From: Candidatus Electronema sp. | GTDB taxonomy: Bacteria > Desulfobacterota > Desulfobulbia > Desulfobulbales > Desulfobulbaceae | Reading direction: 5' to 3' | Assembly: GCA_026645415.1 (NCBI GenBank) | Contig: JAPEVH010000018.1 | Coordinates: 1-51,179, forward strand | Length of the DNA: 51,179 nucleotides | Part shown: piece after piece, positions 1-7,044 of the stretch | Layout: each line of letters starts with the position of its first letter | Position numbering within the stretch: position 1 is the first letter of the stretch | Position numbers and translations under genes: made by a program | The notes under the pieces: model-generated | Databases searched by the model: none | The model's input: only the letters and a program-made list of their open reading frames with translations | Told to the model about the DNA's origin: nothing

Positions 1-2
1 AC

Positions 3-200
3 ACCTGCCAGCCTTATGCGGAACAGGAGTCCGAGGAAATGGAGGATGAGATAATAGCCCGGCTTAATCCTGAAACTCATGAAGTTGAAAACGTAGAGGT
101 GCTTTTCTTCTCCACAAGGCTGCTGCGAAGTGAACTGTTCGCGTTGCCGATTATTGCGGAGCTTCAGCTTGCGGGCGGAAAGCGGACGAATGCTGTCTGA
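3..200 (+). CDS. 3' end of a DUF2283-like small protein (partial)
   Basis: The reading frame is open from the window edge to a TGA at 198-200, giving 65 residues of C-terminus. It contains a stretch like EEMEDEIIARLNPET followed by VENVEVLFFSTRLL. This resembles the acidic-then-hydrophobic pattern of DUF2283 proteins, which are small proteins often found next to toxin-antitoxin genes. The family call is by eye and weak. The start lies outside the window. The gene is followed 33 bp later by a UPF0175 gene on the same strand, so the two may form one accessory unit. Confidence 0.4.
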   Translation, partial: TCQPYAEQESEEMEDEIIARLNPETHEVENVEVLFFSTRLLRSELFALPIIAELQLAGGKRTNAV

Positions 201-233
201 CTTTGCAGTCCGGGCAGATGTGAGGAAAAGATA

Positions 234-512
234 ATGACTGAAACAATGCGTCTGGAAGTGTCGCAGGATATTTTAGCCGCGCTCAAGCTCGGCATTCAGG
301 ATTTTACGCAATATATGCGGCTTGCCGCTGCTGTCGACTGCTTCCAAGAGAAAAAGCTCTCTTTAGGGAAAGCAGCACAGCTTGCTGGCTGTAATCGGCT
401 GGACTTTTTAGACCTGCTGGCAGAGAAAGGCATTGCTGTTTTTGATTGTGATGAATCATTCGCAGACAGTGAGCTGCAAGGTGCTGCTGCTTTGGCGGTA
501 TTGAATTCGTGA
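234..512 (+). CDS. UPF0175 family protein, antitoxin-like
   Basis: This 92-residue protein has the UPF0175 pattern: an N-terminal beta/alpha segment, then a helix-turn-helix-like stretch (LSLGKAAQLAGCNRLDFLDLL, about residues 42-62) and the usual tail with an aspartate-rich end. Family members are small DNA-binding proteins, usually antitoxin partners of PIN-type (DUF3368) toxins. No PIN gene follows here, so it is either an orphan or works with the gene before it. A purine-rich GAGGAAAAG sits just before the ATG. The next gene is a RiPP precursor about 90 bp downstream, with no sign that the two are linked. Confidence 0.75.
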   Translation: MTETMRLEVSQDILAALKLGIQDFTQYMRLAAAVDCFQEKKLSLGKAAQLAGCNRLDFLDLLAEKGIAVFDCDESFADSELQGAAALAVLNS

Positions 513-589
513 TTGTTTGCGGGAAAGGGGTTTGCGGAGTTTTAGGGTTGATTGGGTGTGATTGCCGATAATGGCGGAATGAATTAATA

Positions 590-598
590 GGAGGAGGT
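590..598 (+). promoter_or_regulatory. Strong ribosome binding site of the RiPP precursor
   Basis: GGAGGAGGT lies directly before the ATG at 600, with only one base between, so the best pairing is probably with the GGAGG part. The following maturase gene has no recognisable Shine-Dalgarno sequence. This contrast fits high precursor and low enzyme translation. Confidence 0.6.
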
Positions 599-599
599 C

Positions 600-785
600 A
601 TGGAAAAGTTAAACGAGAAGGGTAAAATTGCAGAGAAGAGTGTGAGCGGGATTAAGGAAGGAAGGCTGAAAATATTGAAAAACAATTATCAACGACCAAA
701 AACGATTGAATTTATGCCTAATTCTGAGATCAATGATAAATGCTCTGATATGGCTTCTTCTTGTGGGTTTACAAATTATTGTTGA
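600..785 (+). CDS. Putative RiPP precursor peptide with three C-terminal cysteines
   Basis: The 61-residue peptide has a charged leader rich in Lys and Glu (for example GKIAEKSVSGIKEGRLK) and a short C-terminal segment with Cys at 48, 55 and 61, the last residue. Spacing is C-x6-C-x5-C within CSDMASSCGFTNYC. It has no signal peptide or membrane segment. It is directly followed by a radical SAM/SPASM maturase, a PqqD chaperone and a protease-like gene, so it is very likely the substrate. The likely core is about residues 46-61, with thioether crosslinks (ranthipeptide or sactipeptide type) the most probable modification; this is inferred from the enzyme class. I do not recognise a named precursor family. 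A small unrelated protein remains possible but is unlikely given the context. Confidence 0.7.
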   Translation: MEKLNEKGKIAEKSVSGIKEGRLKILKNNYQRPKTIEFMPNSEINDKCSDMASSCGFTNYC

Positions 786-801
786 CTCATGATTAATTTT
801 G

Positions 802-840
802 CATCATCCGTGTTAGAGAGCATGCTTTACATGGATGATG
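802..840 (+). terminator. Hairpin between precursor and maturase (partial terminator or mRNA stabiliser)
   Basis: CATCATCCGTGT (802-813) pairs with ACATGGATGATG (829-840) over 12 positions, one of them a G-U pair in RNA, around a 15-base loop. No T-run follows, so full termination is unlikely. A hairpin here would protect the short precursor message and lower expression of the maturase, a common layout in RiPP operons. TATAAT follows at 841-846 but has no convincing -35 partner. Confidence 0.6.
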
Positions 841-863
841 TATAATCATATATAGTTATAAAG

Positions 864-2297
864 ATGTATAGAGATATAACTCATCTTGAGTTTGATGTAA
901 CAGAACTATGTAATCTTTCGTGTGTATACTGTTATCTTTCTGGCAGAAATAATAATAAGTTCTTAACTCGTCAAGTTTTTGACTCTTTTTTTGAAAGATT
1001 TACATGCTCCAAACATCATGATTCAAAAGATATTGATGTTTCTTTTTGGGGAGGGGAGCCATTATTAAATTTTAAAATTATCAGATATATAGTAGATAAA
1101 TTTCAAGAAAAGAGGCATCTCTTTGGAAAAATTCAATATAATATAATTTCAAATGGAACTTTAATTGACAATGAAATTGCAGATTTCTGCAAGAAAAATA
1201 ATATAAATATACAAATTACAATTGATGGTATTGAAGAGTACCATAATAAATACAGAAAAGATAAATTTAAAGGAGGAACTTACACTAAAATAGTAAACGG
1301 AATAAAAATTTTACGTGAAAAAGGTGTTAAATATTATGCTAAATGTATTCTTTCTTCAGAGAAACAAAATATTTCGGAAATAATTGATAATCTTAAAAAA
1401 GAAAGAGTAGATAACGTTGCATTCGGAGTGGTAACCCCAACTGATTATTTTTCTTATCAAGACACAACAACTGACCTGATCAATAAATTCGCTTCAGATA
1501 TTTATTACCGTTATATAAATGATTTTTCCTTACAGGATAATAATTTTATCTATCTAAATATAGAGAGGGTAGTTTTGCATTATTTTTCTGTTATTCCTGC
1601 AAAATCTTGCGGAATAGGTAAACATAAGATAGCAATAAAAAATGATGGGACATTATATCTATGTCATAGATTTGTCAATCATCCTGATTTATCAATAGGA
1701 AACCTTGATAAGGGTATATCAGATAGATATAGTTTTTTATACAATAATATAGTCAATATTAACAAGTCTTGCAATATATGTGAATACAAATATTCGTGCG
1801 GAGGACCGTGTGTGTTTGATATTATCAATCAAGATAATATCCAATATAAAAATGAATATGTGTGTACTTTCCAGAAAGCTATACACTTTTATGTATATAA
1901 GAAAATAACAGATTTGATATACAGCAATAAAATAACCAGCTTTCCTACATTTGACAAATGGGATGCAGATAAAATGATTAATGCTAAATGTATTGAATCT
2001 TCTTCCTTAGTTAATCAAGATTCTATTTTCTTTTTATCTGAAAATTCACATCGTATTGACCTTAATGATAAGGGGATAATTTTTTTAACAGATAGATTCG
2101 ATAAAAAATATATAGTTGATAGCATAACAATGGCAATATGGGATCTAATTGACGGAACAAGAACTGTTAAGAAAATAATAGAGGAAATACACATTGCTTG
2201 TAATGCAGAATATTTAAAAATAAAAAAAGATGTTTGTAAGCAATTATCAATATTAGAAGCAATAGGCATCGTCAAGAGAAGAAAAGTAACTACCTAA
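864..2297 (+). CDS. Radical SAM/SPASM peptide maturase with fused PqqD-like domain
   Basis: This 477-residue enzyme carries the radical SAM CxxxCxxC motif (Cys16, Cys20, Cys23), the GGEP glycine motif (residues 63-66) and a SPASM region with seven cysteines (249, 267, 303, 306, 312, 316, 334) in the spacing that binds two auxiliary 4Fe-4S clusters. Enzymes of this type install thioether or other crosslinks on Cys-containing peptides. Residues about 395-473 form a PqqD-like winged helix (the TMAIWDLIDG stretch), probably the leader-binding RRE. The substrate is most likely the peptide at 600-785. The gene is strikingly AT-rich (14 G+C of 60 bases at 1141-1200), unlike the downstream genes, which suggests horizontal acquisition. 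No clear Shine-Dalgarno precedes the ATG. Confidence 0.9.
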   Translation: MYRDITHLEFDVTELCNLSCVYCYLSGRNNNKFLTRQVFDSFFERFTCSKHHDSKDIDVSFWGGEPLLNFKIIRYIVDKFQEKRHLFGKIQYNIISNGTLIDNEIADFCKKNNINIQITIDGIEEYHNKYRKDKFKGGTYTKIVNGIKILREKGVKYYAKCILSSEKQNISEIIDNLKKERVDNVAFGVVTPTDYFSYQDTTTDLINKFASDIYYRYINDFSLQDNNFIYLNIERVVLHYFSVIPAKSCGIGKHKIAIKNDGTLYLCHRFVNHPDLSIGNLDKGISDRYSFLYNNIVNINKSCNICEYKYSCGGPCVFDIINQDNIQYKNEYVCTFQKAIHFYVYKKITDLIYSNKITSFPTFDKWDADKMINAKCIESSSLVNQDSIFFLSENSHRIDLNDKGIIFLTDRFDKKYIVDSITMAIWDLIDGTRTVKKIIEEIHIACNAEYLKIKKDVCKQLSILEAIGIVKRRKVTT

Positions 2298-2319
2298 ATT
2301 TCAAATAAATATACAGATA

Positions 2320-2625
2320 ATGATTAAGAACCACATGAAAAAAGAGTATTTTTTATTAAAAGCAAAAGGTTCAACTTGCGTTGATCTTGAAGAAGATGGA
2401 GTTATAGGTTTTAAATATCAAAATAAAAAATACATTGCAAACACAACCACAATGGCCATCTGGGACTTACTTGACGGCAGCCGCACCGCCCAACAAATCA
2501 CTCAAGAAATCGCCAACGTCTGCGAAGTGGAATTTGATGCTATCAAAGACGACATCTACGGCCAGCTTGCCGCATTCCAGGAATTAGGCTTGGTGGAAGA
2601 AGTTGCGGCAGCCAGCCATGCCTGA
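2320..2625 (+). CDS. PqqD-family peptide chaperone (RRE protein), mosaic gene
   Basis: This 101-residue protein has the PqqD fold: YFLLKAKGSTCVDLEEDG, a beta segment, TTMAIWDLLDGSRTAQQI and two C-terminal helices. It would deliver the precursor leader to the maturase. It closely repeats the fused PqqD domain at the end of the preceding enzyme, so the locus carries two RRE copies. Composition changes inside the gene: 17 G+C of 60 at 2401-2460 against 33 of 60 at 2461-2520. The 5' third matches the AT-rich maturase and the rest matches the downstream genes, which looks like a recombination junction. An alternative ATG lies at 2335. It overlaps the kinase-like gene by 8 bases, suggesting translational coupling. 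Confidence 0.85.
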   Translation: MIKNHMKKEYFLLKAKGSTCVDLEEDGVIGFKYQNKKYIANTTTMAIWDLLDGSRTAQQITQEIANVCEVEFDAIKDDIYGQLAAFQELGLVEEVAAASHA

Positions 2626-3454
2626 GAGCTTCTACCGCATCGCCGACACCCTCATCCGCCTTGAAACCCCGCTCGCCGAAGTCAACCGGTTCTGCGATTA
2701 CATGTGGCAGGAATTCACCTGCCCAACTCCGGCACACGCTGCCCCGGCTCAGATTAGCGTTCTGCCCTGCGCCAACAAACCAGACTGTTTCGCCATCTGG
2801 AAACAAGGAACGATTGCTTTTGACTGGGGCCACGAGCTGCGCGAAGTTCCTTATTCCATTCTGACCAAGGCTCTGGAAAACATCGTCTCCGGCCATGCCA
2901 TCAACCAGATTGATAAAAAAGAGCTGATCACACTGCACGCCGGAGCAGTGAGCAGAAACAACAGCGCAATCCTGCTGCTCGGCGAAAGCGGCCACGGCAA
3001 ATCCACCTTTACGCTTGAATTAGTCGCACATCACGGCTGGTCGTACCTCACTGATGAAGTTGGTTTGCTGGATGCCAAGCAGGTTGTTCATCCCTTTCTG
3101 AAAACCGTGTCCTGCAAACAGCTCGGCATAGTCCAGCTTGATCCGTCTTGGCCGGTGCGCAGCTTTGGCGCGGATCATCAGATTGCCGTGCCCAAAGAAA
3201 AGCACGGCAGCCCTGCGCCGTTGCACAGCATCTTCTTTGTCAGATACTCCCCGGACAAAGAGCCGTCCATTGAGCCGGTCAAGAAATCAGAAGCATTACT
3301 GCGCCTGATGAATGCCCAGATCGGCAGGGCGAAATCAGTCGCAACCATTGAGCAGATGGCCGAGATGGTGAAAAAGGCGGATGCCTTTCAGATTGTTCAT
3401 AACAATGCGGCAGCAGCAGCCCGCCTGCTCACCGAACATACAGAAGCAGCATGA
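2618..3454 (+). CDS. HPr kinase/phosphorylase-like protein (RiPP-associated)
   Basis: I chose the ATG at 2618, which overlaps the pqqD stop; a TTG at 2603 is possible. The 278-residue product has a Walker A motif GESGHGKST (residues 122-130), preceded by a beta strand typical of HprK-type kinases, and an acidic TDEVGLLD segment (145-152) in the expected Walker B/catalytic position. The N-terminal 110 residues lack the regulatory HprK domain and resemble the HprK-related proteins that accompany PqqD genes in peptide-modification and exosortase-linked clusters. Its substrate is unknown; it may phosphorylate the peptide or a partner protein. Its 3' end overlaps the next gene by 4 bases (ATGA). 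Confidence 0.8.
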   Translation: MPESFYRIADTLIRLETPLAEVNRFCDYMWQEFTCPTPAHAAPAQISVLPCANKPDCFAIWKQGTIAFDWGHELREVPYSILTKALENIVSGHAINQIDKKELITLHAGAVSRNNSAILLLGESGHGKSTFTLELVAHHGWSYLTDEVGLLDAKQVVHPFLKTVSCKQLGIVQLDPSWPVRSFGADHQIAVPKEKHGSPAPLHSIFFVRYSPDKEPSIEPVKKSEALLRLMNAQIGRAKSVATIEQMAEMVKKADAFQIVHNNAAAAARLLTEHTEAA

Positions 3455-3981
3455 CAGATTCCGGCAGCACCTTTCAGGAAGAGTTTTTTAGGAAGCATGA
3501 TTATTACAAGATCATCATCCTGCTCCTGCAAAAGGGAGAAGCCGTGGAAATCATGCTCACCGGTCACTGCATGAAACCGCTGCTCCGCGAGAAAGACCTG
3601 ATTTCCATCCGACCGATGCAGGCGGATGCGCTTCGCTGCGGCGATGTTGCGATGTATCATGTCAACGGCAGAATCAAGGCGCACCGTTTTCTGCGCTTCA
3701 TCCCTGTTGACGGAATCAAGCATCTGCTGACCAAAAGCGACCGCAGACACCGCTGCGACCCGCCCGTGCCTGTTTCAAACTTCCTCGGCATCATCAGTAA
3801 AGTGACCAGAAACGGCAGGACGATGAACTACGAAAGCAGAACGTGGCAAACGGTCAATCTCCTGCTGGGAAAGCTGTCGCCGTCCATCTCAGTCATCGAA
3901 CGACCACTTGTTTTTCTCCTGCGCCTGCCCAAGAGAGCGGCAAGAAGGATTTTTTTGCTGTCCTGCCTGAAAACAGGGTAA
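3451..3981 (+). CDS. S26B signal peptidase-like protein with Cys replacing the catalytic Ser
   Basis: The 176-residue protein matches the ER/SipW-type (S26B) signal peptidase core: GHCMKPLL (residues 38-45) where the family has GxSMxP, a GDVAMYHV strand, AHRF with His78 where the catalytic His lies, and TKSDRRHRCDPPVP in place of TKGDxN...DPxPV. The nucleophile position is Cys40, not Ser. A hydrophobic stretch near residues 147-168 may associate with the membrane. In this operon it would be the candidate leader peptidase for the modified peptide, or a non-catalytic binding protein. It starts within the ATGA overlap with the kinase gene and is followed 11 bp later by the nucleotidyltransferase remnant. 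Confidence 0.75.
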   Translation: MTDSGSTFQEEFFRKHDYYKIIILLLQKGEAVEIMLTGHCMKPLLREKDLISIRPMQADALRCGDVAMYHVNGRIKAHRFLRFIPVDGIKHLLTKSDRRHRCDPPVPVSNFLGIISKVTRNGRTMNYESRTWQTVNLLLGKLSPSISVIERPLVFLLRLPKRAARRIFLLSCLKTG

Positions 3982-3992
3982 GCTAAAGGCAG

Positions 3993-4210
3993 ATGAAAAA
4001 GACAAGAAACAGAACCATTAACAAAGAACATTTGCTCGGCTTTTTGGCACAATTCAAAAGCAGGAATCAAGAGCGGTACGACATCGTGAGCATGGGCATC
4101 TTCGGTTCGGCGGCACGGGGAACGAATGCGGAGCAAAGCGATGTGGATGTTGTCAGCTACCGTGAGGGAATGAACCTCTTCCTGAAAAAACGAATTGATG
4201 CTGAGGCGGT
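3993..4210 (+). pseudogene. Nucleotidyltransferase (MNT domain) with internal deletion and disrupted 3' end
   Basis: The reading frame begins like small MNT-type nucleotidyltransferases, with GIFGSAARG and SDVDVV (residues 35-54), the GSx10DxD signature. It then jumps directly to SYREGMNLFLKKRIDAEAVY, which in intact relatives follows a second VDIV/VDVV motif about 30 residues later. The segment between the two VDVV motifs is therefore missing in frame, as expected for deletion between short direct repeats. After AEAVY the frame enters a 200-bp inverted-repeat element and runs on to a stop at 4398-4400. No HepT-like partner follows. The nucleotide-binding motif survives, but the third carboxylate region is lost, so the gene is probably inactive. 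Confidence 0.75.
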
Positions 4211-4410
4211 TTACCATCCATCACTTTTCAGACGGCATGAAAATCAACAAAAGTCCTGTTTGTTTTTTCGACTGCTTTCACAGCCACTTGCTCTGCTAAG
4301 GAAGATAGCAAGGATGAACTCCAACTGTTTTGACAAAGTAAAATATATCTTTGATAACATCATGTTACTCTGGTGTTTTTATAGTGCCCAGAAAAAGTGA
4401 TGGATGGTAA
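4211..4410. mobile_element. 200-bp MITE-like element with perfect 18-bp inverted ends
   Basis: TTACCATCCATCACTTTT (4211-4228) and AAAAGTGATGGATGGTAA (4393-4410) are perfect reverse complements and bound exactly 200 bp. The inside is AT-rich and has no transposase, so it is a non-autonomous element or a deletion derivative of an insertion sequence. It sits at the last codons of the nucleotidyltransferase gene. No target duplication of several bases is visible; a TA duplication, as in Tc1/IS630-type insertions, cannot be excluded because TA lies within both ends. Confidence 0.75.
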
Positions 4411-4439
4411 GGGATTGCGCTATTTTTTCAAAAAAGAGC

Positions 4440-4468
4440 TTGTACGAAAGTCAGATTTCGGGTAAATA
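4440..4468 (+). promoter_or_regulatory. Probable sigma-70 promoter of tRNA-Arg
   Basis: TTGTAC (4440-4445) and TAAATA (4463-4468, within TAAATAAT) are 17 bases apart and end 11 bases before the tRNA. The match is moderate. The promoter lies just outside the inverted-repeat element. Confidence 0.45.
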
Positions 4469-4479
4469 ATATGCCCACT

Positions 4480-4556
4480 GCACTTGTAGCTCATCTGGAT
4501 AGAGCATCGGACTACGAATCCGGGGGTAGCAGGTTCAAATCCTGCCAAGTGCACCA
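4480..4556 (+). tRNA. tRNA-Arg (anticodon ACG)
   Basis: The acceptor arms GCACTTG and CAAGTGC pair fully and are followed by discriminator A and an encoded CCA. The anticodon stem CGGAC... has a 7-base loop CTACGAA, giving anticodon ACG (read ICG after editing, decoding CGN Arg codons). The T arm contains GGTTCAAAT. The gene is 77 bases long. A strong terminator follows. Confidence 0.95.
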
Positions 4557-4564
4557 GAATATTC

Positions 4565-4601
4565 AAGGAGTTCTGCCTATTTTAGGCTGACTCCTTTTTT
4601 T
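4565..4601 (+). terminator. Rho-independent terminator after tRNA-Arg
   Basis: AAGGAGT and GCCT pair with AGGC and ACTCCTT around ATTTT, followed by seven T residues. The hairpin starts 8 bases after the tRNA. Confidence 0.85.
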
Positions 4602-4612
4602 ATTTATCTATC

Positions 4613-5383
4613 ATGAAGACCTTTGCCGCCCTTTGTGTTGTTCTTCTTTTATTTGTTCCGGCTGGTTGCGGCCAAGGAACAGCACAGCAGCTTGCTGTAG
4701 TTGTTGTTAAGCAATACCCGCACGATCCAGCCGCGTTCACCCAAGGACTGGTTTGGGAGCAAGGAACGATGTATGAAAGTACTGGACTGAAAGGTCGTTC
4801 TTCACTCCGTCAAGTTGATCTTACAAGTGGTGAAGTTAAGCAGCAGCTTAATCTTGATAGTCAGCTTTTTGCTGAGGGGATCACGATTTTTCATGATCAA
4901 ATTTATCAGCTTACTTGGACAAGTAGCGTTATTTTTCAGTACGACAAACAAACCTTTATTCAGCGCAATGCCTTTTCGTGGCCGCATGAGGGTTGGGGCA
5001 TTACTCATGATGGCAAGAGTTTGATTGTTAGTGATGGCAGCGCAACCTTGTATTTTCTCGATCCAGCGACATTGACTGCAACGCGGCAAGTTACGGTCCA
5101 TGATGGCAACCGAGAGGTTAAACGGCTCAATGAGCTAGAATATATCGATGGGCTTATTTACGCCAATGTTTGGCATAAATGCCAAATCGTTCTGATCAAA
5201 CCTGATGACGGTACGGTTTCTGCTTGGCTTGATCTCTCAGAACTCTGTCAGCAAATGCAGCAAGGTTATGAAGATGTGCTCAACGGTATTATGTATGATT
5301 CAGAAAAAAAACGACTTTTTGTGACCGGCAAGCTCTGGCCAAAACTTTTTGAAATCAAAGTGTTGTCTAACGTACAGGAATAG
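4613..5383 (+). CDS. Glutaminyl-peptide cyclotransferase, lipoprotein (plant/bacterial type)
   Basis: The 256-residue protein has a lipoprotein signal (hydrophobic residues 5-16, then VPAGC with the lipidated Cys at 19). It then shows the five-bladed propeller pattern of the Glu_cyclase_2 family: FTQGLVWEQGTMYESTGLKGRSSLRQVD, FAEGITI, LTW, DGKSLIVSDGS and RLNELEYIDGLIYANVW. These enzymes convert N-terminal Gln or Glu of peptides to pyroglutamate and act outside the cytoplasmic membrane. Length is normal for the family. It stands alone between the tRNA and guaB, with no Shine-Dalgarno before the ATG. The upstream tRNA terminator implies its own promoter or read-through. Confidence 0.9.
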   Translation: MKTFAALCVVLLLFVPAGCGQGTAQQLAVVVVKQYPHDPAAFTQGLVWEQGTMYESTGLKGRSSLRQVDLTSGEVKQQLNLDSQLFAEGITIFHDQIYQLTWTSSVIFQYDKQTFIQRNAFSWPHEGWGITHDGKSLIVSDGSATLYFLDPATLTATRQVTVHDGNREVKRLNELEYIDGLIYANVWHKCQIVLIKPDDGTVSAWLDLSELCQQMQQGYEDVLNGIMYDSEKKRLFVTGKLWPKLFEIKVLSNVQE

Positions 5384-5426
5384 TTCTCAAGATAGCACCG
5401 AGTTCCTCTTTTTTTGGCAGTGCTGT

Positions 5427-5455
5427 TTGCTTTTATCTGGCATCAGTGATAAAAT
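5427..5455 (+). promoter_or_regulatory. Candidate promoter of guaBA
   Basis: TTGCTT (5427-5432) and TAAAAT (5450-5455) are separated by 17 bases. The -10 matches the consensus at five of six positions and the -35 at three. It would give a leader of about 75 bases before guaB. Confidence 0.45.
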
Positions 5456-5474
5456 AAAGCGGCCTCCTGTCTTA

Positions 5475-5498
5475 GCCGCATCTGTGCGGTTTTTGTTG
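5475..5498 (+). terminator. Short hairpin with T-run upstream of guaB
   Basis: CCGCA (5476-5480) pairs with TGCGG (5485-5489) around TCTG and is followed by TTTTTGTTGT. It can serve as the terminator of the cyclotransferase gene. If the promoter at 5427-5455 is real, it lies inside the guaB leader and could act as an attenuator. The stem is only 5 bp. Confidence 0.45.
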
Positions 5499-5538
5499 TA
5501 GTTGTAGCCAACCGACCAATTACCAAGGAGAACACGTT

Positions 5539-7008
5539 ATGTTCGACCAGGACATATTGCCAGCCTATACCTTTGATGACGTCCTGCTCGTCCCCTCCGC
5601 CTCGGAGATTCTGCCCTCAGAGGTTTCTCTTATTACTCGGCTTACCGACACCATCACCCTGAACATTCCAATGGTTTCAGCGGCAATGGACTCTGTCACC
5701 GAGCATCAGACTGCCATAGCAATGGCCAGAGAGGGCGGCATCGGCATTATCCATAAAAACATGTCGATTGAAGACCAAGCCAGAGAAGTACGACGGGTAA
5801 AAAAATCAGAATCTGGCATGATAGTTGATCCAGTCACGGTAACTGAGGAACAGACTGTAGCCGAGGCTCAGGCTCTCATGGGCACCTATGGTATTTCTGG
5901 TTTACCCGTGCTGCGCAAGGGGAGATTAGTAGGTATCGTCACTAACCGAGATCTTCGTTTTGTCTCTGATGATAGCCTACTTGTTAAGGATGTGATGACC
6001 AGTGAGCATTTGGTCACAGTGCATGAGGGCATTAGCTTGGAGCACTGCAAGGCATTACTCCATGAGCATCGAATTGAAAAACTGCTGGTTGTCGATGAAG
6101 AGAAGAATCTCAAAGGTCTAATTACAATTAAAGATATTGAGAAGATTAAGAAGTATCCTTTATCAGCCAAAGACAGCACCGGTCGTCTCCTAGTAGGTGC
6201 GGCCATTGGCGTGGGTGCTGATATGCCAGATCGCACAGAAGCCTTGGTGCAGGCTGGCGTGGATGTCATTGTCCTTGATTCAGCACATGGTCATTCTGCG
6301 GGTGTGTTGCAAGCAGTACGGGAAGTGCGGGCTGCTTGGCCAGACTTACCTGTCATTGCAGGCAATGTAGCCACTGCTGAGGGCACGGCAGCTCTGATCG
6401 AAGCTGGCGCAAATGCTGTCAAAGTTGGCGTTGGTCCTGGTTCAATTTGCACCACGCGGATTGTTGCCGGTGTGGGTGTACCTCAGCTTACTGCACTCAA
6501 AAATGCCGTTAAGGCAGCGAATGAGCGTCATGTACCGATTATTGCTGATGGCGGTATCAAATATTCTGGCGATATCTGCAAGGCCCTTGGTATCGGCGCA
6601 AGCTGCGTCATGATTGGCTCGCTTTTTGCTGGCACCGATGAAACACCGGGTGAAGTTTTTCTCTATCAAGGTCGTAAATACAAAGGCTATCGCGGCATGG
6701 GTTCCCTAGGTGCAATGCAGCAAGGTTCCACGGATCGCTATTTCCAGAAAAAGAACTGTGAAGTTTCTAAGCTGGTACCAGAAGGCATTGAAGGTCGCGT
6801 TCCCTATCGTGGCCCAATTTCAGAAATGATCTATCAACTTCTTGGCGGTCTGCGTTCTGGTATGGGCTATTGCGGCGCAAGCACCATCCCCGATCTACAC
6901 AGCCGGGCCAAGTTTGTCCGCATCTCGCCAGCAGGTCTGCGCGAGTCGCATGTCCATGACGTAATTATTACCCGTGAGGCTCCTAACTACCGGACAGACG
7001 GTCTGTGA
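5539..7008 (+). CDS. guaB: IMP dehydrogenase
   Basis: The 489-residue enzyme oxidises IMP to XMP with NAD+, the first committed step of GMP synthesis. It shows the catalytic loop GSICTTR with Cys304, the phosphate-binding GGIKYSGD segment, the YKGYRGMGS flap region and two CBS domains inserted at about residues 95-205 ([14 protein letters not shown] and [11 protein letters not shown]). Length is typical of bacterial GuaB. AAGGAG precedes the ATG by 8 bases. It is followed 36 bp later by guaA on the same strand, forming the usual guaBA operon. Confidence 0.97.
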   Translation: MFDQDILPAYTFDDVLLVPSASEILPSEVSLITRLTDTITLNIPMVSAAMDSVTEHQTAIAMAREGGIGIIHKNMSIEDQAREVRRVKKSESGMIVDPVTVTEEQTVAEAQALMGTYGISGLPVLRKGRLVGIVTNRDLRFVSDDSLLVKDVMTSEHLVTVHEGISLEHCKALLHEHRIEKLLVVDEEKNLKGLITIKDIEKIKKYPLSAKDSTGRLLVGAAIGVGADMPDRTEALVQAGVDVIVLDSAHGHSAGVLQAVREVRAAWPDLPVIAGNVATAEGTAALIEAGANAVKVGVGPGSICTTRIVAGVGVPQLTALKNAVKAANERHVPIIADGGIKYSGDICKALGIGASCVMIGSLFAGTDETPGEVFLYQGRKYKGYRGMGSLGAMQQGSTDRYFQKKNCEVSKLVPEGIEGRVPYRGPISEMIYQLLGGLRSGMGYCGASTIPDLHSRAKFVRISPAGLRESHVHDVIITREAPNYRTDGL

Positions 7009-7044
7009 GTCAGAATTAATGCTTAACACCTGCCACTGCTAATT

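Noticed and set aside
841-846. TATAAT as a promoter for the maturase
   Set aside because: No -35 element at suitable distance; the region is AT-rich, so a match by chance is likely.
2543-2995. Minus-strand 150-residue frame
   Set aside because: Antisense shadow of the pqqD and kinase genes.
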